From positions 1 to 22,155 of the forward strand of contig CAZTGM010000030.1 of NCBI GenBank assembly GCA_964613235.1: a DNA stretch of 22,155 nt, given 5' to 3'. The stretch comes from J005 sp964613235 (lineage in GTDB: Bacteria > Pseudomonadota > Zetaproteobacteria > Mariprofundales > Mariprofundaceae). This document shows, one piece after another, positions 14,454 to 21,939 of this stretch; position 1 is the first letter of the stretch, and the number at the start of each line of letters is the position of its first letter. The notes below the pieces were generated by a model. The model was not told the origin of the DNA and did no database searches. It saw only the letters and a list, made by a program, of their open reading frames with translations. Both the position numbers and the translations under genes were made by a program.

Positions 14454-14645
14454 TTATTCTCCAGACTCAATGCGTACGAGATGGCGAACCTTGTTCACCA
14501 TGCCGCGAACTGCCGGGGTGTCTTCCAGCTCAACAAGCTGGTTCATGCGACGAAAGCCCAAGCCCTTCAGGGTTGCCTTCTGGTCGCTGGAATAACCGAT
14601 GCCGCTCTTAATCTGGCGGATGGCAATGGTTTTCTTACTGGCCAT
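14454..14645 (-). CDS. rpmD: 50S ribosomal protein L30
   Basis: L30 (uL30) is a small large-subunit protein absent from some bacterial lineages. The 63 residues include IRQIKSGIGYSSDQKATLKG and LGFRRMNQLVELEDTPAVRG, which match the family. It lies between rpsE and rplO as usual. Confidence 0.97.
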   Translation of the reverse strand: MASKKTIAIRQIKSGIGYSSDQKATLKGLGFRRMNQLVELEDTPAVRGMVNKVRHLVRIESGE

Positions 14646-14669
14646 GATCTATCTCCCTGCCTGCGGATC

Positions 14670-15146
14670 TCAGTTTTTGTTACGACGAGCAGCGACCTGC
14701 TCGGGGCTTTCAAGTGACTGCAGACCATTGAATGTCGCACGCACCAGGTTCAGCGGATTACGCGAACCCATGCTCTTGGTCAGCACGTCACGTACGCCAA
14801 CGGCATCCAGCACTGCGCGTACGGCAGAGCCTGCAATCACACCGGTACCTTCGCTGGCCGGCTTGAGCAATACACGCGTCGCATCCTGCTTGCCCGTAAT
14901 CTGATAATGAATCGTGCCGTTTTTACGCGGCACATAAATCAGTGATTTGCGGGCAATTTCCGTCGCCTTGCGAATGGCTTCCGGAACTTCCTTGGCCTTG
15001 GCATGACCGAAACCGACATGACCATTGCCATCACCAACCACCATCAATGCCGAAAAGCCCATCCGGCGTCCGCCGGCAACGGTTTTCGCAACACGGTTAA
15101 TATGAATAAGCTTTTCAGTCAGCTCCAATTCTTCTGCATTGATCAT
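14670..15146 (-). CDS. rpsE: 30S ribosomal protein S5
   Basis: S5 (uS5) acts in decoding fidelity and mRNA entry. The 158 residues contain the N-terminal double-stranded-RNA-binding-like domain with the loop KTVAGGRRMGFSAL, where spectinomycin-resistance changes map in E. coli S5, and GDGNGHVGFGHAKAKEVPEA. The C-terminal domain includes GTGVIAGSAVRAVLDAVGV. No resistance change can be inferred without a close reference. AGGAG precedes the ATG. Confidence 0.98.
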   Translation of the reverse strand: MINAEELELTEKLIHINRVAKTVAGGRRMGFSALMVVGDGNGHVGFGHAKAKEVPEAIRKATEIARKSLIYVPRKNGTIHYQITGKQDATRVLLKPASEGTGVIAGSAVRAVLDAVGVRDVLTKSMGSRNPLNLVRATFNGLQSLESPEQVAARRNKN

Positions 15147-15156
15147 TTATGCTCTC

Positions 15157-15510
15157 CTAGAACTTCAATCCGCCGGCGCGAGCGCCTTCTGCCAGTGCCT
15201 TGACCCGTCCGTGGTACGGATAGCGACCACGATCAAATGCCACCTCGGTAACGCCGGCTGCCACCGCGCGCTCCGCGATCAGCCTGCCTACTTCTTCCGC
15301 ACCTTCCTTGTTGCCGCCCTTGCTCACTGCCGCTTCCAGACTGGAAGCCGCCGCCAGCGTGCGACCGCTGGCATCGTCAATCAGCTGGGCATACACATGG
15401 CGTGCCGAACGAAAAACACTGAGACGGATACGGCCGCTGGCCTTGACACGGGCACGCACTCGACGCGTTCTCCGAATCGCACTGTTGTTTTCATAACGCT
15501 TTGCAGACAT
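15157..15510 (-). CDS. rplR: 50S ribosomal protein L18
   Basis: L18 (uL18) binds 5S rRNA with L5. The 117 residues have a basic N-terminus (RRTRRVRARVKASGRIRLSV), then VFRSARHVYAQLIDDASGRT, and end in the usual HGRVKALAEGARAGGLKF. It is preceded by AGGAG and lies 36 bases after rplF, a gap that holds part of a small hairpin (15534-15552) which also covers the rplF stop. Confidence 0.98.
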   Translation of the reverse strand: MSAKRYENNSAIRRTRRVRARVKASGRIRLSVFRSARHVYAQLIDDASGRTLAAASSLEAAVSKGGNKEGAEEVGRLIAERAVAAGVTEVAFDRGRYPYHGRVKALAEGARAGGLKF

Positions 15511-15546
15511 CGATTAATCTCCTGCTTAATCAAGCTCAAGCCGGGC

Positions 15547-16080
15547 TTAAGCTTTCTTACCTTCTTTCATTGCAACATATTCGCCGACATAACGCACGCC
15601 CTTGCCCTTGTATGGCTCCGGCGGACGGAAGGCACGGATTTCAGCCGCAACCTGGCCCACACGCTGCTTGTCGATACCGCTTACGGTAATCTTCGTTTGT
15701 TCAACCTTGGCGTCCACACCTTCAGGCAGCTCATATTCCACCGGATGCGAAAAGCCCAGTGACAGATTCAACTTCCGGCCCTGCGCCTGCGCACGATAAC
15801 CCACGCCGCGCAGTTCAAGCGTTTTCTCAAAGCCCTTGCTAACGCCAGTAACATTGTTGGCAATCAGCGCACGACACAGGCCAAAGAAAGACTTCATCTT
15901 CTTGTTGCCCATATTCGCACAGGCCAGCTGCAGCTGATCACCTTCCTGCACAACGGAAATGCCGTCATACAACGGAGAGGAAAGCTCGCCCTTCGGCCCC
16001 TTGATGGTGACCTCATTATTACTGATCCGTACTTCAACTCCGGCTGGAATGGAAATCGGTTGTAGACCAATTCGTGACAT
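15547..16080 (-). CDS. rplF: 50S ribosomal protein L6
   Basis: L6 (uL6) lies near the factor-binding site of the large subunit. The 177 residues form two repeated L6 domains, opening MSRIGLQPISIPAGVEVRIS and ending with the signature FRPPEPYKGKGVRYVGE. It lies between rpsH and rplR. Confidence 0.98.
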   Translation of the reverse strand: MSRIGLQPISIPAGVEVRISNNEVTIKGPKGELSSPLYDGISVVQEGDQLQLACANMGNKKMKSFFGLCRALIANNVTGVSKGFEKTLELRGVGYRAQAQGRKLNLSLGFSHPVEYELPEGVDAKVEQTKITVSGIDKQRVGQVAAEIRAFRPPEPYKGKGVRYVGEYVAMKEGKKA

Positions 16081-16091
16081 GATTTCTTACC

Positions 16092-16487
16092 TCAGAATAC
16101 TGTGCAAAGCACTTCGCCGCCGATATTGGCGCGACGAGCATTTTTGTCAGTCATGATTCCCTGCGACGTGCTCACAATGGCCACGCCATAGCCATTCTTC
16201 ACGCGCGGCAGCTCACCTGCACCGGCATAATAACGACGGCCCGGCTTGGATACCCGTTTGATTTCGCGGATCACCGGCGCGCCTTCGTCGTCATAACGCA
16301 GTGTCAAACGCAGATAGCGATGACCCTTATGGTTGTACGACTTTACGGCAGCGATAAAGCCCTCTTCCTTGAGCAGCTCGGCAATCGCTTCCAGCGTCTT
16401 GCTGGCCGGCATTTCAATCTTTTCTATATTTGCCTGCTGCGCGTTGCGAATACGCGTCAGCATGTCGGCAATTCTGTCCATCATCAT
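16092..16487 (-). CDS. rpsH: 30S ribosomal protein S8
   Basis: S8 (uS8) is a primary binder of the central domain of 16S rRNA and in E. coli represses the spc operon. The 131 residues include DRIADMLTRIRNAQ at the N-terminus and the C-terminal signature GVAIVSTSQGIMTDKNARR. The first codons are three ATGs in a row, so the exact start may be 16487, 16484 or 16481; the common product begins Met-Asp-Arg-Ile. I saw no obvious S8-type site between rplX and rplE. Confidence 0.98.
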   Translation of the reverse strand: MMMDRIADMLTRIRNAQQANIEKIEMPASKTLEAIAELLKEEGFIAAVKSYNHKGHRYLRLTLRYDDEGAPVIREIKRVSKPGRRYYAGAGELPRVKNGYGVAIVSTSQGIMTDKNARRANIGGEVLCTVF

Positions 16488-16508
16488 GGCAATAACCCCT
16501 TTGACCGA

Positions 16509-16694
16509 TTACCAGCTTGATTTAACCATGCCCGGGATCTCTCCGGCCAAGGCGTGTTTTCTCAGGCACACACGACACATGCCCAGTTTGCGATACACCG
16601 AATGAGGGCGCCCGCACAACTGGCAACGTGTATAGGCACGCACCTTAAATTTCGGCTTGCGATTGCATTTTGCGATCATTCTCTTGGAAGCCAT
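16509..16694 (-). CDS. rpsN: 30S ribosomal protein S14, short zinc form (type Z)
   Basis: S14 (uS14) is part of the small-subunit head. The 61-residue product is the short zinc-ribbon type with CQLC and CRVC pairs; Enterobacteria use a longer form without zinc ligands. The ATG at 16694 (MASKRMIAKC) is chosen because GAGGAG precedes it; the frame continues upstream to 16757 through rplE sequence and that extension is rejected. It lies between rplE and rpsH. Confidence 0.98.
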   Translation of the reverse strand: MASKRMIAKCNRKPKFKVRAYTRCQLCGRPHSVYRKLGMCRVCLRKHALAGEIPGMVKSSW

Positions 16695-16704
16695 TAAACT
16701 CTCC

Positions 16705-17244
16705 TCAATTCCTGAAAGGCATGCTGAACTGCCTGAGCAGTGCGCGCCCTTCATCATCGGTCTTTGCCGTTGTTACAATGGTGATATCCATGCCACGCAC
16801 GCGATCCACCTTGTCATAATCAATTTCCGGGAAAATGATTTGTTCCTTCACTCCCAGCGTGTAGTTACCGCGACCATCGAACGCCTTCGGTGAAACGCCC
16901 TTGAAGTCACGAATACGCGGCAGTGCCACATTGACCAGGCGATCCAGGAACTCCCACATGCGTTCACCGCGCAATGTTACACTACAACCCACCGGCATGC
17001 CGTCACGCAACTTGAAGTTGGCGATAGACTTGCGTGCACGGGTTACGACTGGCTTCTGGCCGGTAATCGTCGCCATGTCCGTCAATGCACCATCCAGCAG
17101 CTTCGAGTTCTGCGCGGCTTCGCCCACACCCATATTCACCACGATCTTGGCGATGGATGGGACCTGCATCGGGTTCTTGTAGGAGAACTCCTTGGTCAGC
17201 GCCGGTGCAACCTTTTCTTTATAAAACGTTTTCAAACGAGCCAT
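16705..17244 (-). CDS. rplE: 50S ribosomal protein L5
   Basis: L5 (uL5) carries 5S rRNA into the large subunit and contacts P-site tRNA. The 179 residues match the E. coli length, with YKNPMQVPSIAKIVVNMGVG near 22-41 and the family end DDEGRALLRQFSMPFRN. It lies 11 bases after rplX. Confidence 0.98.
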   Translation of the reverse strand: MARLKTFYKEKVAPALTKEFSYKNPMQVPSIAKIVVNMGVGEAAQNSKLLDGALTDMATITGQKPVVTRARKSIANFKLRDGMPVGCSVTLRGERMWEFLDRLVNVALPRIRDFKGVSPKAFDGRGNYTLGVKEQIIFPEIDYDKVDRVRGMDITIVTTAKTDDEGRALLRQFSMPFRN

Positions 17245-17255
17245 GTCTGCTACTC

Positions 17256-17582
17256 CTAGCGATCAAGCACTTCGCCGCATTTGCGACAAGTACGTACCTT
17301 GCGACCATCTTCCAGCGCTTTCACGCCTAGACGTACGCCGGTTTTACATTTCGGGCAGAAATACTGCACATTGGAAATCGCCAGCGGCGCTTCCTTTTCA
17401 ATAATGCCGCCTGCACTGTTCTGGGTCTGCCGTGTATGGCGTTTGATCATATTCACCTTGGACACCAGCACACGACCTTCAGCCGGCAATACACGGATTA
17501 CCTTGCCGCGGGCGCCACGATCACGTCCGGCGATCACGATTACTTCATCATCCCTGCGGATGCGTGTTTTTACAGTCATCAT
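17256..17582 (-). CDS. rplX: 50S ribosomal protein L24, zinc form
   Basis: L24 (uL24) starts large-subunit assembly. The KOW domain is clear (VIVIAGRDRGARGKVIRVLP). The C-terminal part has two cysteine pairs, CPKC and CRKC, consistent with a zinc ribbon. The ATG at 17582 (108 residues) is preferred because GGTGA five bases upstream serves as ribosome site; the ATG immediately after it is an alternative. A GTG at 17591 would lie inside that site. Confidence 0.96.
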   Translation of the reverse strand: MMTVKTRIRRDDEVIVIAGRDRGARGKVIRVLPAEGRVLVSKVNMIKRHTRQTQNSAGGIIEKEAPLAISNVQYFCPKCKTGVRLGVKALEDGRKVRTCRKCGEVLDR

Positions 17583-17596
17583 CTTGCTCACCTTCG

Positions 17597-17965
17597 TTAC
17601 AGCACTTCAGGTGCAAGGGAAATGATTTTCATATAACCCTTGGCACGTAATTCACGGGTCACCGGGCCGAAGATACGGGTACCGATGGGCTCATTCTGCT
17701 TGGACAGCAGTACGGCCGCATTTTCATCAAAGCGAATGGAACTGCCATCGCTGCGACGAAACTCCTTAGCCGTACGCACAACAACGGCACGCTGCACATC
17801 ACCCTTCTTGACCTTGCCGCCAGGCGCGGCTTCCTTAACCGCCACGACGATAATATCACCGACGCGGGCATAACGACGCTTGGAACCGCCGAGCACCTTG
17901 ATGCAAGCCACCTTGCGGGCACCGGAATTGTCAGCGACTTCGAGAACTGTTTCATTCTGAATCAT
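17597..17965 (-). CDS. rplN: 50S ribosomal protein L14
   Basis: L14 (uL14) forms an intersubunit bridge near the sarcin-ricin region. The 122 residues run from MIQNETVLEVADNSGARKV to MKIISLAPEVL and include GGKVKKGDVQRAVVVRTAKE, all typical. The gap to rpsQ is only 14 bases, leaving no room for the separate spc promoter that E. coli has at this junction. Confidence 0.99.
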   Translation of the reverse strand: MIQNETVLEVADNSGARKVACIKVLGGSKRRYARVGDIIVVAVKEAAPGGKVKKGDVQRAVVVRTAKEFRRSDGSSIRFDENAAVLLSKQNEPIGTRIFGPVTRELRAKGYMKIISLAPEVL

Positions 17966-17979
17966 TTTCTACTCCTGGC

Positions 17980-18246
17980 TTACAGCTGTTCAACACGCGT
18001 CAGCACTTCGTCCATCACCCAGCACTTGTGGCGGGAGATGGGGGCAGACTCGATAATACGAACGCGATCACCGATATTGCAGGTATTCTCAGCATCATGT
18101 GCCATATACTTCTTGTGCGAACGCACTGTCTTGCGGTAACGCGGATGCAGGAACTTACGCTCCACTTCCACAACAATGGTCTTGTCGCCCTTGTTGCTAA
18201 CGACCACACCTTCGAGAGTACGTTTATTGCTTTTCTGTTCAGACAT
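17980..18246 (-). CDS. rpsQ: 30S ribosomal protein S17
   Basis: S17 (uS17) is an OB-fold protein that binds 16S rRNA early in assembly. The 88 residues include TLEGVVVSNKGDKTIVVEVE and the signature GDRVRIIESAPISRHKCW. It lies between rpmC and rplN, ending the S10-operon part of the cluster. Confidence 0.98.
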   Translation of the reverse strand: MSEQKSNKRTLEGVVVSNKGDKTIVVEVERKFLHPRYRKTVRSHKKYMAHDAENTCNIGDRVRIIESAPISRHKCWVMDEVLTRVEQL

Positions 18247-18257
18247 TCAAATACCCC

Positions 18258-18455
18258 TTACGCCCGTTCGCCGAGGACAGTCTTGATGCGCGCAATCTCG
18301 CGGCGAACCTGTCCGATACGTGCAGGATTATTCAACTGCATCGTGGCTTTCTGGAAACGCAGCTTCATATGCTCCGCTGCCAGTTCATCCATACGTTCCT
18401 TGAGCTCCGCATCAGTCAGAGCCCGCAGATCCTTGGCCTTTTTGATATCACTCAT
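18258..18455 (-). CDS. rpmC: 50S ribosomal protein L29
   Basis: L29 (uL29) is a helical hairpin protein near the peptide exit tunnel. The 65 residues include ALTDAELKERMDELAAEHM and NPARIGQVRREIARIKTVL, the family signature. Its ATG overlaps the rplP stop by four bases (ATGA), which suggests translational coupling. Confidence 0.98.
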   Translation of the reverse strand: MSDIKKAKDLRALTDAELKERMDELAAEHMKLRFQKATMQLNNPARIGQVRREIARIKTVLGERA

Positions 18456-18874
18456 CGTCCAACTCCACGCACAACAATCTTGGTGCGAATCGGCAGCTTC
18501 GCGCTGGCGCGCTCTAAAGCACCACGTGCCAGTTCTTCATCAACACCTGACATTTCATACAGAATACGACCGGCCTTTACCGCTGCTACCCAGTATTCCG
18601 GAGACCCCTTGCCACTACCCATACGTACTTCGGCAGGTTTCTTGGACACCGGCAGATCCGGGAACATGCGAATCCATACGCGACCCTGACGCTTGATGTG
18701 ACGGGTGATCGCAATACGTGCCGCTTCAATCTGACGCGCCGTAATACGACCCGGCTCCATGGCTTTCAGGCCAATATCGCCAAAATTCAGGCTGGCGCCG
18801 CGCTCGCTCTTGCCGCGAATACGCTGCAATTCCTTATGATGTTTACGCCAACGGATTTTCTTTGGTTGCAACAT
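18452..18874 (-). CDS. rplP: 50S ribosomal protein L16
   Basis: L16 (uL16) shapes the A-site tRNA region of the large subunit. The 140 residues open MLQPKKIRWRKHHKELQRIR and carry IKRQGRVWIRMFPD and the conserved VRMGSGKGSPEYWVA. It follows rpsC by 12 bases and overlaps rpmC. Confidence 0.98.
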   Translation of the reverse strand: MLQPKKIRWRKHHKELQRIRGKSERGASLNFGDIGLKAMEPGRITARQIEAARIAITRHIKRQGRVWIRMFPDLPVSKKPAEVRMGSGKGSPEYWVAAVKAGRILYEMSGVDEELARGALERASAKLPIRTKIVVRGVGR

Positions 18875-18886
18875 GATTAAACCCTC

Positions 18887-19537
18887 TTACGCGTTGTCGT
18901 CGGCCACTGTGCCGCCCAGCTTCTCGCCGTTGAATACCCATACCTTGACACCAATAACGCCATAGGTGGTATGCGCTTCAGCAAAACCGTAATCAATATC
19001 CGCACGCAGTGTGTGCAGCGGCACACGACCCTCACGGTAACCTTCTGTACGGGCGATTTCCGCACCGCCCAGACGACCGGAACATTGTACCTTGATACCC
19101 TTGGCACCCATGCGCAGCGCACCCTGCATGGCCCGCTTCATGGCGCGACGGAAAGCGATTCGCTTCTCCAGCTGGAAGGCGATATTTTCAGCCACAAGCT
19201 GTGCTTCGGCTTCCGGACGACGCACCTCGACAATGTTCACCTGTACATTCTTGCCATAACGCTTCTGCAGTTCGCGACGTACAGACTCGATTTCCGAACC
19301 CTTCTTGCCAATAACCACACCCGGACGTGACGTATGCACGGTTACCTTAATGGACTCGGCCGGGCGCTCGATAATGATGCGAGAAATACCGGCGTGCATC
19401 AGACGCTTCTTCAGGTACTTGCGCAGATTGATGTCCTCGCGCAACTGCTCGCCGAAGTTTTTGTTGGCATACCAGATTGACTCCCAATTGCGGATAACCC
19501 CCACACGAAAACCAACCGGATTTACTTTCTGACCCAT
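18887..19537 (-). CDS. rpsC: 30S ribosomal protein S3
   Basis: S3 (uS3) lies at the mRNA entry tunnel with S4 and S5. The 216 residues include the start MGQKVNPVGFRVGVIRNWES, a KH domain with the loop GVVIGKKGSEIE, and the C-terminal signature GRLGGAEIARTEGYREGRVP. It lies between rplV and rplP. Confidence 0.99.
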   Translation of the reverse strand: MGQKVNPVGFRVGVIRNWESIWYANKNFGEQLREDINLRKYLKKRLMHAGISRIIIERPAESIKVTVHTSRPGVVIGKKGSEIESVRRELQKRYGKNVQVNIVEVRRPEAEAQLVAENIAFQLEKRIAFRRAMKRAMQGALRMGAKGIKVQCSGRLGGAEIARTEGYREGRVPLHTLRADIDYGFAEAHTTYGVIGVKVWVFNGEKLGGTVADDNA

Positions 19538-19549
19538 GCGATAACCCCT

Positions 19550-19891
19550 TTAACCGCGTTCGACCACAGACACATGCAAGTGACTGTGCCGATGGAAACG
19601 CTTGCGCATACGCCCCATACCCTTGGGACGATAACGCTTCAATGTCATGCCTTCATCCACCCGTGCTGCAGAAACGACCAGATTATCAACATCCAGGCCA
19701 TGATTCTGCTCCGCGTTGGCGATTGCAGACTTAAGCACCTTCTCAAACAGGCGCGCCGATTTCTTTGGTGACAGCGCCAACACGGCCAAGGCGCGTTGAA
19801 CGGTCAAACCGCGGATGGCATCAGCCATCAGACGGGCTTTCTGTGGGCTGATCTGGCTGTTTTTCGCCAGCGCACGTACCTCTTCCGACAT
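19550..19891 (-). CDS. rplV: 50S ribosomal protein L22
   Basis: L22 (uL22) extends a beta hairpin into the peptide exit tunnel. The 113 residues include NSQISPQKARLMADAIRGLT, KSAIANAEQNHGLDVDNLVV and the hairpin and tail RYRPKGMGRMRKRFHRHSHL. Macrolide-resistance deletions in E. coli L22 map to this hairpin; none is evident here. Confidence 0.98.
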   Translation of the reverse strand: MSEEVRALAKNSQISPQKARLMADAIRGLTVQRALAVLALSPKKSARLFEKVLKSAIANAEQNHGLDVDNLVVSAARVDEGMTLKRYRPKGMGRMRKRFHRHSHLHVSVVERG

Positions 19892-19897
19892 CGCTAA

Positions 19898-20176
19898 TTA
19901 CCTCTTCCTAGCCTTTTTATCGGCGCCATGGCCGTAATAGGTACGGGTAGGTGCAAATTCACCAAGCTTATGCCCGACCATGTTTTCAGTGACATACACC
20001 GGCACAAACTTGTTGCCATTGTGTACTGCAAAATTCAATCCCACGAATTCCGGTGAAATCGTTGAACGGCGGGACCAAGTCTTGATCACACCCTTGAGTT
20101 CGCCGGAACGAGCCGCATCTACCTTCTTCTGAAGCGAAGACTGGATATATGGGCCTTTTTTCAATGAACGCGCCAT
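19898..20176 (-). CDS. rpsS: 30S ribosomal protein S19
   Basis: S19 (uS19) partners with S13 in the small-subunit head. The 92 residues open MARSLKKGPYIQSSLQKKVD and carry the signature VTENMVGHKLGEFAPTRTY. It lies eight bases after rplB. Confidence 0.98.
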   Translation of the reverse strand: MARSLKKGPYIQSSLQKKVDAARSGELKGVIKTWSRRSTISPEFVGLNFAVHNGNKFVPVYVTENMVGHKLGEFAPTRTYYGHGADKKARKR

Positions 20177-20184
20177 GATTTACC

Positions 20185-21015
20185 TCACTTCTGATTGCGA
20201 CGACGCACGATATCGCGACTCGACGCCTTGTTCTTGTTACGGGTCTTGTGCCCCTTGGTCGGCACACCCCACGGCGTTACCGGATGACGACCACCGGACG
20301 TACGCCCTTCACCACCACCATGCGGATGGTCCACCGGGTTCATGGCCACGCCACGAACATTCGGCCGAATACCCAGCCAGCGTGAACGACCGGCCTTGCC
20401 CACCTTGCGGTTGGCATGGTCGGCATTGCCCATGACGCCAATACTGGCCAGACAACGCACATCAACGCGACGGAATTCACCGGACGGCAGCTTCAATACC
20501 GCACGTCCACCTTCCTTACCCATCAGCTGAACGGATGCACCGGCACTGCGTGCCATCTGTCCGCCCTTGCCGGGCTTCATTTCAACATTGTGCAACAGCG
20601 TACCCACGCGAATGCTTGCCAGCGGTAATGCATTACCCGGACGGATATCAGCATCCTTGCCGGACATAACCACGTCACCCGGGCGTAAGCCCTGCGGAGC
20701 CAGGATGTAACGCTTGTCGCCATTGGCAAAATGTACCAGAGCAATATGCGCCGTCCGGTTCGGATCGTATTCGATGCGCGCAACTTTACCTTCAATGCCG
20801 AAGTTGTCACGTTTGAAATCAACCAGTCGATACAGGCGTTTGTGCCCGCCACCACGGTGCGCCGAAGTTACACGCCCCTTGTTATTGCGGCCACCCTTCT
20901 TGCTCAGACCTTCGGTCAGGCTCTTTTCCGGTGCACCGCGGTAGAGCGACTTGTCCACCACGCCGACACGACCACGCGAACCATTGGTTACCGGTTTCAA
21001 TACTTTCAGTGCCAT
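20185..21015 (-). CDS. rplB: 50S ribosomal protein L2
   Basis: L2 (uL2) is needed for subunit joining and peptidyl transfer. The 276 residues contain the RNA-binding core (GGRNNKGRVTSAHRGGGHKR, GTLLHNVEMKPGKGGQMARS) and the conserved histidine motif MNPVDHPHGGGEGRTSGG near the C-terminus. It lies between rplW and rpsS in the normal S10 order. Confidence 0.99.
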   Translation of the reverse strand: MALKVLKPVTNGSRGRVGVVDKSLYRGAPEKSLTEGLSKKGGRNNKGRVTSAHRGGGHKRLYRLVDFKRDNFGIEGKVARIEYDPNRTAHIALVHFANGDKRYILAPQGLRPGDVVMSGKDADIRPGNALPLASIRVGTLLHNVEMKPGKGGQMARSAGASVQLMGKEGGRAVLKLPSGEFRRVDVRCLASIGVMGNADHANRKVGKAGRSRWLGIRPNVRGVAMNPVDHPHGGGEGRTSGGRHPVTPWGVPTKGHKTRNKNKASSRDIVRRRNQK

Positions 21016-21018
21016 GAT

Positions 21019-21318
21019 TTATGCCTCTTCTGCCACGTCCAGCGTTTCGCCTTCGGCCAGTCGAACAACAGCCTTGCGATAACCCGAACGGGTTCCTGTA
21101 TGAAATCCACGACGCTTCGGCTTCCCAGGCAGGTTGACGACCTGAACCTTTTCCACCTTCACTTCAAAAATCGCCTCCACAGCAGCCTTCACCTGTGCCT
21201 TCGTCGCATCACGTGCGACACGAAAGGTGTACTGGTTGGCAGCACCGGTTGCCGTGTAGCTCTTTTCGGTCACTACCGGCTGGCGGAGAACATTAAAATG
21301 GTTGATATTCGCACTCAT
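21019..21318 (-). CDS. rplW: 50S ribosomal protein L23
   Basis: L23 (uL23) is the tunnel-exit docking site for trigger factor and SRP. The 99 residues include VLRQPVVTEKSYTATGAANQ, TFRVARDATKAQVKAAVEAI and a basic extension (PGKPKRRGFHTGTRSGYRKA). Its ATG overlaps the rplD stop by four bases. Confidence 0.98.
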   Translation of the reverse strand: MSANINHFNVLRQPVVTEKSYTATGAANQYTFRVARDATKAQVKAAVEAIFEVKVEKVQVVNLPGKPKRRGFHTGTRSGYRKAVVRLAEGETLDVAEEA

Positions 21319-21938
21319 GCCAGACGCTCCTCAAGTTTGTCTACTGCCGCTTCCGTCATAATGACACGATCACACTTGAGCAGATCAAACAGATTGACCT
21401 GGGCATCAAGCACGATGCGGGTGTTCGGCACGTTACGTCCGGACAGTTGCACTGTGCGATCTTCCTCACCCAACACAACCAGCGGCTTTGCCGCGCCCAG
21501 CTTGCCCATGACTTCAACAAACGCCTTGGTTTTCACTTCAGGCAACTCGATCTTGTTCAGCACCACCAGACGACCGTCACGCACCGCATCGGACAGCACC
21601 AGACACAATGCACGCTGACGCTCCTTGCGATTGATGCGGCTGCTGAAATTGGCTACCGCCTTCGGGCCGTGGGCCACGCCACCATGGCGCCATTGCGCCG
21701 AACGGGTCGACCCCTGACGTGCACGTCCCGTACCCTTCTGCTTCCATGGCTTCTTGCCGCCGCCGGACACCTCTGCACGAGTTTTCGTCGAACGCGTACC
21801 GCCACGCTGAGCCGATGCCAGCGAAGTAAATACGCGATGCACAAAGCCTGCGTCTTCTTCCAGACCGAACACAGCCGGATTCAGCTCACGCTGGCCAACT
21901 TCCTGGTTAGCCTGATCAACTACCGTAATCTGTGCCAT
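21315..21938 (-). CDS. rplD: 50S ribosomal protein L4
   Basis: L4 (uL4) lines the exit tunnel and, in E. coli, represses the S10 operon. The 207 residues contain the extended tunnel loop (KTRAEVSGGGKKPWKQKGTG, then RARQGSTRSAQWRHGG) and the C-terminal domain ending MTEAAVDKLEERLA. It starts one base after the rplC stop. The S10 leader where L4 would act lies outside the window. Confidence 0.98.
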   Translation of the reverse strand: MAQITVVDQANQEVGQRELNPAVFGLEEDAGFVHRVFTSLASAQRGGTRSTKTRAEVSGGGKKPWKQKGTGRARQGSTRSAQWRHGGVAHGPKAVANFSSRINRKERQRALCLVLSDAVRDGRLVVLNKIELPEVKTKAFVEVMGKLGAAKPLVVLGEEDRTVQLSGRNVPNTRIVLDAQVNLFDLLKCDRVIMTEAAVDKLEERLA

Positions 21939-21939
21939 C

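Noticed and set aside
15534..15552. Seven-base-pair hairpin (GCTTAAG / CTTGAGC on the minus strand) covering the rplF stop.
   Set aside because: No T-tract follows and the stem is short with a wobble pair, so it is not called a terminator; it may be a minor spacer structure.
16695..16757. Upstream extension of rpsN by 21 codons.
   Set aside because: It would run into rplE; the ATG at 16694 has a good ribosome site and gives the exact short S14 length.
18028..18696. A 222-codon open frame on the plus strand opposite rpsQ, rpmC and rplP.
   Set aside because: It is antisense to conserved ribosomal genes and has no independent coding signal.
20731..21618. A 295-codon open frame on the plus strand across rplB, rplW and rplD.
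   Set aside because: It is antisense to three certain ribosomal genes, lacks a family resemblance, is rich in Ser/Arg/Thr as antisense frames of such genes are, and has no ribosome site.
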